This document shows, piece after piece, positions 50,825 to 53,631 of a DNA stretch of 53,631 nucleotides. This DNA is from CAWUIO01 sp963922455. Lineage in GTDB: Bacteria; Bacteroidota; Bacteroidia; Cytophagales; Microscillaceae. Made by a program: the position numbers and the translations under genes. Each line of letters opens with the position of its first letter. Position 1 is the first letter of the stretch. The notes under the pieces are model-generated. The model made no database searches and had not been told where the DNA came from. It saw only the letters and a program-made list of their open reading frames with translations. Where the stretch lies: assembly GCA_963922455.1 (NCBI GenBank), contig CAWUIO010000038.1:1-53631 (forward strand), written 5' to 3'.

Positions 50825-50853
50825 AAACTTCACCAACAAAGTCGATGAAGTTT
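50825..50853 (-). terminator. Hairpin with minus-strand T-run after the PorP/SprF gene
   Basis: AAACTTCA (50825-50832) pairs with TGAAGTTT (50846-50853). On the minus strand it is followed by a long T-run, on the plus strand by only TTT. It starts 8 bases after the PorP/SprF stop, but as a terminator it suits transcripts coming from the right. Confidence 0.45.
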
Positions 50854-51655
50854 CCGATTACACACAAACTATTAACTATTAATAAGGTAAGTCACTAAAC
50901 AATAAGGGGTAAACAACTTCACGGCTTTCGGCATAATATCTTCTTCTCTGTCATCTTCCTTTTCTCTTTTCCCCTTAGCTACATTGCAATAATAAGAAGA
51001 TTGATTCAATTATTTATCTTTAAAAAATATGCCAAAGCACTCGTGTAGGTTTTTGAATTGATAAAGAAGGATTTGCTATAAAGTAGCAGAAGTGTTCGGT
51101 AAACAGAGTGTTTAGGTCGGTAAAATGCATGGATGTCTTGCTAAAAAAATTAGCGGGATTGATTAAAAATCCCTAAAATAGGCCTATTTGGCAAAGAGTT
51201 TACTGTAAAATATTTGCTGGGTCTTTCTCATTCTTAAAAAAGTATCAAAAAAATATTGCACCCCTAACACTAGCGGTGATGTATGAAATATACATATAAT
51301 TATTCAAATCTTGAGCGCTTGTGCACCAAAGGTTGCCTTCTCTCATACCAAGCATCGGATTTAAGAAAAAGAAAGCTTGCTTTTTTGCGGGAATGGGGTG
51401 GAATTAGCAGCCCATAATGAAATTTGCCGATACTATACACGCTTGTAGGCCCTTACTGCTCGGCAACTATGTAGTTTTTATGAGCAAAAAGTGTGGCCTA
51501 CTTGGGAAGACTGGGAGAATAAAAAGTAAAAAAAGACGAAAAAAGGAAGCGATCATAAAGTTCCTCCACCCATGTTAATCACATGAATAAGCTTTTAAAC
51601 TTGCCTAGCGATGAGAATGAGCTTTATCCAAGCCAAGCTTCTAGGGAATACGGGC
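50854..51655. other. Gene-free region between convergent PorP/SprF and ispF genes
   Basis: About 800 bases. No confident gene. Near 51400-51530 one frame reads ALTARQLCSFYEQKV then WPTWEDWENKK after a stop, which looks like a decayed coding remnant, and a 53-codon ORF (ATG 51417) covers the same place in another frame. Neither is supported by a start signal or family match. Confidence 0.4.
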
Positions 51656-52138
51656 TCACGAGGGTTTCTGGATCAGGGCTACCGCATGGGCCGAAACGCC
51701 TTCTTGTCTACCCACAAAACCTAGCTTTTCGGTAGTAGTGGCTTTAATGGAAACATCTTCTACCGGGATTTCCATGACTTCGGCCAAGCATTTCTTCATC
51801 TCGGGGATGTGGGGCATAAGTTTGGGTTTTTGTAAACAAATAACCGAGTCAATATTGCCAATGGCATACCCCGCTGCCCGAACCTTAGCTACGACTTCTT
51901 TTAAAAGAATTTTACTATCAATCCCTTTAAATTGCGGGTCTTTATCCGAAAAGTGGAACCCAATATCGCGCATATTGGCCGCCCCCAACAAAGCATCACA
52001 GATACAATGGATGAGCACATCGGCATCGGAGTGCCCCACCGCTCCGTGGGTATGGGGTATTTGTATGCCTCCCAGCCAAAAATCCTGGCCTTCTTCCAGT
52101 TTGTGAACATCATATCCTTGCCCGATTCGTATTTTCAT
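51656..52138 (-). CDS. ispF: 2-C-methyl-D-erythritol 2,4-cyclodiphosphate synthase
   Basis: The 160-residue enzyme has IRIGQGYDVHKLEEG (metal ligands Asp and His), HTHGAVGHSDADVLIHCICD, AANMRDIGFHFSDKDPQFKG and VSIKATTTEKLGFVGRQEGV, all diagnostic for the family. It converts CDP-ME-2P to MEcPP in the MEP pathway, the same pathway as dxr in this window. It is single domain, not fused to IspD. A TACTTTTG -7 element lies 38 bases upstream. Confidence 0.97.
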   Translation of the reverse strand: MKIRIGQGYDVHKLEEGQDFWLGGIQIPHTHGAVGHSDADVLIHCICDALLGAANMRDIGFHFSDKDPQFKGIDSKILLKEVVAKVRAAGYAIGNIDSVICLQKPKLMPHIPEMKKCLAEVMEIPVEDVSIKATTTEKLGFVGRQEGVSAHAVALIQKPS

Positions 52139-52176
52139 AGAATATCTAAGGTCTCAAATTGAAAATTTTTATTGGG

Positions 52177-52184
52177 CAAAAGTA
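52177..52184 (-). promoter_or_regulatory. -7 element upstream of ispF
   Basis: The minus strand reads TACTTTTG, a full match to TAnnTTTG, 38 bases before the ispF start. A TTTTTC sequence lies near -33, short of the usual TTTG. Confidence 0.4.
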
Positions 52185-52291
52185 TTCTAAAAACCGATCT
52201 TTACGAAAAATCTATTTTTTGCTTTCTATGAAAGAATGGAAACTATTCGCCCAAATGGAAGTTTTAATAGTAAATTTTTAAATCAATTGCT

Positions 52292-53401
52292 ATGAGTAAG
52301 CAGTTTCAAACCCCTCATACCGGGGTCTTATTGGTAAATTTGGGTACCCCAGATAGCCCTTCGGTAGCCGATGTACGCAAATATCTCCGCGAATTTTTGA
52401 TGGACAAACGCGTGGTAGATGTACCTTGGCTGCTCCGGTTTATCCTGGTAAATGGAATTATTGCCCCCTTCCGGGCACCCAAATCGGCCAAAGTTTACAA
52501 GGAAGTGTGGGAAGAGCGAGGGTCTCCTCTCAAGTTTTACAGTGAAGACATTACCGAGATGTTGCAGCAAAATCTCGGAGAGGAGTATGTGGTCAAGCTA
52601 GGCATGCGCTACCAAAACCCAAGCTTGAAGGCCGCTTTGGAAGACCTAAAAAGTTTTAAGCGAATCATTGTGATTCCGCTTTTCCCTCAATACGCGTCTG
52701 CCACCAGTGGCTCCGTCATGGATAAAGTGATGGAAATAACTATGCAATGGCAGATTATTCCTGAGGTTCAAATGGTGCATAATTTTTATCAGCACCCCTT
52801 ATTTATACAAACGTTTGCCACCTTAGGGAAGAAATATCTGGAGCAAGGATCTTACGATCACGTTTTATTTTCCTACCATGGACTTCCCGAGCGACAAATT
52901 CGCAAGGGAGATGATACCAATACCTGTTTGGTAGCGGCCCGAAAAGACAAAAGCCTCGCGGCCAAGCCTAATTGTTGCGCGCATATCCACCCCGGCAATA
53001 AAAGCTGTTACCGGGCTCAATGTTTTGCTACCTCCCGCATGCTGGCGGAGGCCTTGGGGCTCAAAGAAGAAGACTATACTGTGTGTTTTCAATCCCGCTT
53101 GGGCAATGACCCTTGGATTCAGCCTTATACCGAAGGGCTTATTAAAAAAATGGCCCATGAAGGTAAGAAAAAGTTATTGGCCTTTTCTCCGGCATTTGTA
53201 GCCGATTGTTTGGAAACCACCATTGAGATTGGCGACGAATACAATGAAGTGTTTGAAGAAGCAGGAGGAGAGCATATTCAATTGGTAGAAAGCCTCAACA
53301 ATCACCCTGATTGGGTCCGTTTGCTAGAAGATTTAGTGCGTCAAATGGGCACTCCTTTACCTGAGCCCGAAAATAAAGTGGAAGCACTTTCGGGCAATTG
53401 A
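52292..53401 (+). CDS. hemH: Ferrochelatase
   Basis: The 369-residue enzyme starts with GVLLVNLGTPDSPSVADVRK, has LREFLMDKRVVDVPWLLRF, VVKLGMRYQNPS, IVIPLFPQYASATSGSVMDK, the active-site His196 in LFSYHGLPERQIRKGD, and CFQSRLGNDPWIQPYTEGLI. It inserts iron into protoporphyrin IX, the last step of heme synthesis. The segment NCCAHIHPGNKSCYRAQCFA is cysteine-rich, as in other Bacteroidota ferrochelatases. It is divergent from ispF across 153 bases. Confidence 0.97.
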   Translation: MSKQFQTPHTGVLLVNLGTPDSPSVADVRKYLREFLMDKRVVDVPWLLRFILVNGIIAPFRAPKSAKVYKEVWEERGSPLKFYSEDITEMLQQNLGEEYVVKLGMRYQNPSLKAALEDLKSFKRIIVIPLFPQYASATSGSVMDKVMEITMQWQIIPEVQMVHNFYQHPLFIQTFATLGKKYLEQGSYDHVLFSYHGLPERQIRKGDDTNTCLVAARKDKSLAAKPNCCAHIHPGNKSCYRAQCFATSRMLAEALGLKEEDYTVCFQSRLGNDPWIQPYTEGLIKKMAHEGKKKLLAFSPAFVADCLETTIEIGDEYNEVFEEAGGEHIQLVESLNNHPDWVRLLEDLVRQMGTPLPEPENKVEALSGN

Positions 53402-53433
53402 GTGTATGGCTCTTATTATGTATAAAAAAAGGA

Positions 53434-53561
53434 GGGGCTTTCCCTAGCCTTTAAGATTTCTCGCCTCGAGAAATCTTAAAGGCTAGGGCCGGGCTCTCGC
53501 TACTCGCTGCCTTTCCCCACTGGCCTACACGAGCTCAAACAGGCCGCTCCATCCCTAAGCC
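53434..53561 (+). repeat. Family B structured repeat, copy B12, with a 22-bp hairpin
   Basis: GGGGCTTT is followed by arms at 53442-53463 and 53467-53488 that are perfect 22-bp complements around the loop CCT, then CCGGGCTCTCGC, TACTCGCTGCC, GAGCTCAAACAGGCCGCTC and CATCCCTAAGCC. The arm sequence (CCCTAGCCTTTAAGATT...) is unlike any other copy. It starts 32 bases after the hemH stop and may also act as its terminator or 3' protector. Confidence 0.85.
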
Positions 53562-53631
53562 AATCCGGGGCTTATACTAGGCTGCGCAAAGGATAATATT
53601 TTTTGATACATTTTTAAGCCCCTTTTCCCTT

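Noticed and set aside
51417..51578. 53-codon ORF between the PorP/SprF gene and ispF
   Set aside because: Composition is basic and low in complexity toward its end, no start signal is seen, and another frame in the same place looks like a better coding remnant.
1..53631. tRNA, rRNA or CRISPR loci
   Set aside because: No cloverleaf with TTCRA-type T-loop, no rRNA-like conserved blocks and no regularly spaced repeats with unique spacers were seen. The repeats present are dispersed, not arrayed.

Overview
The window reads as a chromosomal segment of a Bacteroidota bacterium. The evidence is a secreted protein with a type IX secretion C-terminal tail (24077-26782), a PorP/SprF-family outer membrane protein (49792-50817), TAnnTTTG-type -7 promoter elements in front of several genes, a fused phosphoserine phosphatase/phosphoglycerate dehydrogenase, DUF6702 and SiaB/SiaC-type proteins. 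Base composition is moderately AT-rich. I cannot name the genus. The abundant GC-rich interspersed repeats (family B below) remind me of Saprospira-like genomes, but that is an impression, not a test.

Layout. 1-6900: cell-envelope genes on the minus strand (a partial Asp-box protein, a membrane protein, an Spy-like periplasmic protein, a haloalkane-dehalogenase-like lipoprotein), then a repeat-rich stretch (4055-5661) holding palindromic elements, a small MITE-like element and two broken genes: a frameshifted WWSANR-repeat protein and an AraC regulator cut by an in-frame TGA. 7485-17631: ggt, a SiaB-type kinase, an M23 peptidase, two Crp/Fnr regulators (one with the four FNR cysteines), a quinone oxidoreductase, a D-2-hydroxyacid dehydrogenase, and serA/serC, which together encode the whole phosphorylated serine pathway in two genes. 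17632-24076 is an AT-rich accessory region: a nucleotidyltransferase and a small helical partner split by a palindromic element, an unknown ORF, a histidine kinase with two response regulators, and a stand-alone effector-associated-domain-like protein.

24077-31533 (minus strand): T9SS cargo, a degenerate endonuclease/exonuclease/phosphatase protein, an arginyltransferase-like protein, a serine hydrolase, a small lipoprotein, a membrane protein and SixA. 31794-53401 is mostly housekeeping: topA, an orphan nuoL, DUF6702, rseP, dxr, exbD, a TonB-like protein, folC, a SiaC-type protein, dnaA, yidC, pyrG, a PorP/SprF protein, ispF and hemH.

Two interspersed repeat families stand out. Family A (4 copies, 162-187 bp) has about 18-bp terminal inverted repeats and a central hairpin. 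Family B (10 nearly complete copies and 2 partial ones, about 130 bp) has conserved flanks around a hairpin whose arms differ in sequence between copies yet stay complementary. I regard family B as the most interesting undescribed structure here. No rRNA, tRNA, CRISPR array, transposase or replication origin was recognised.
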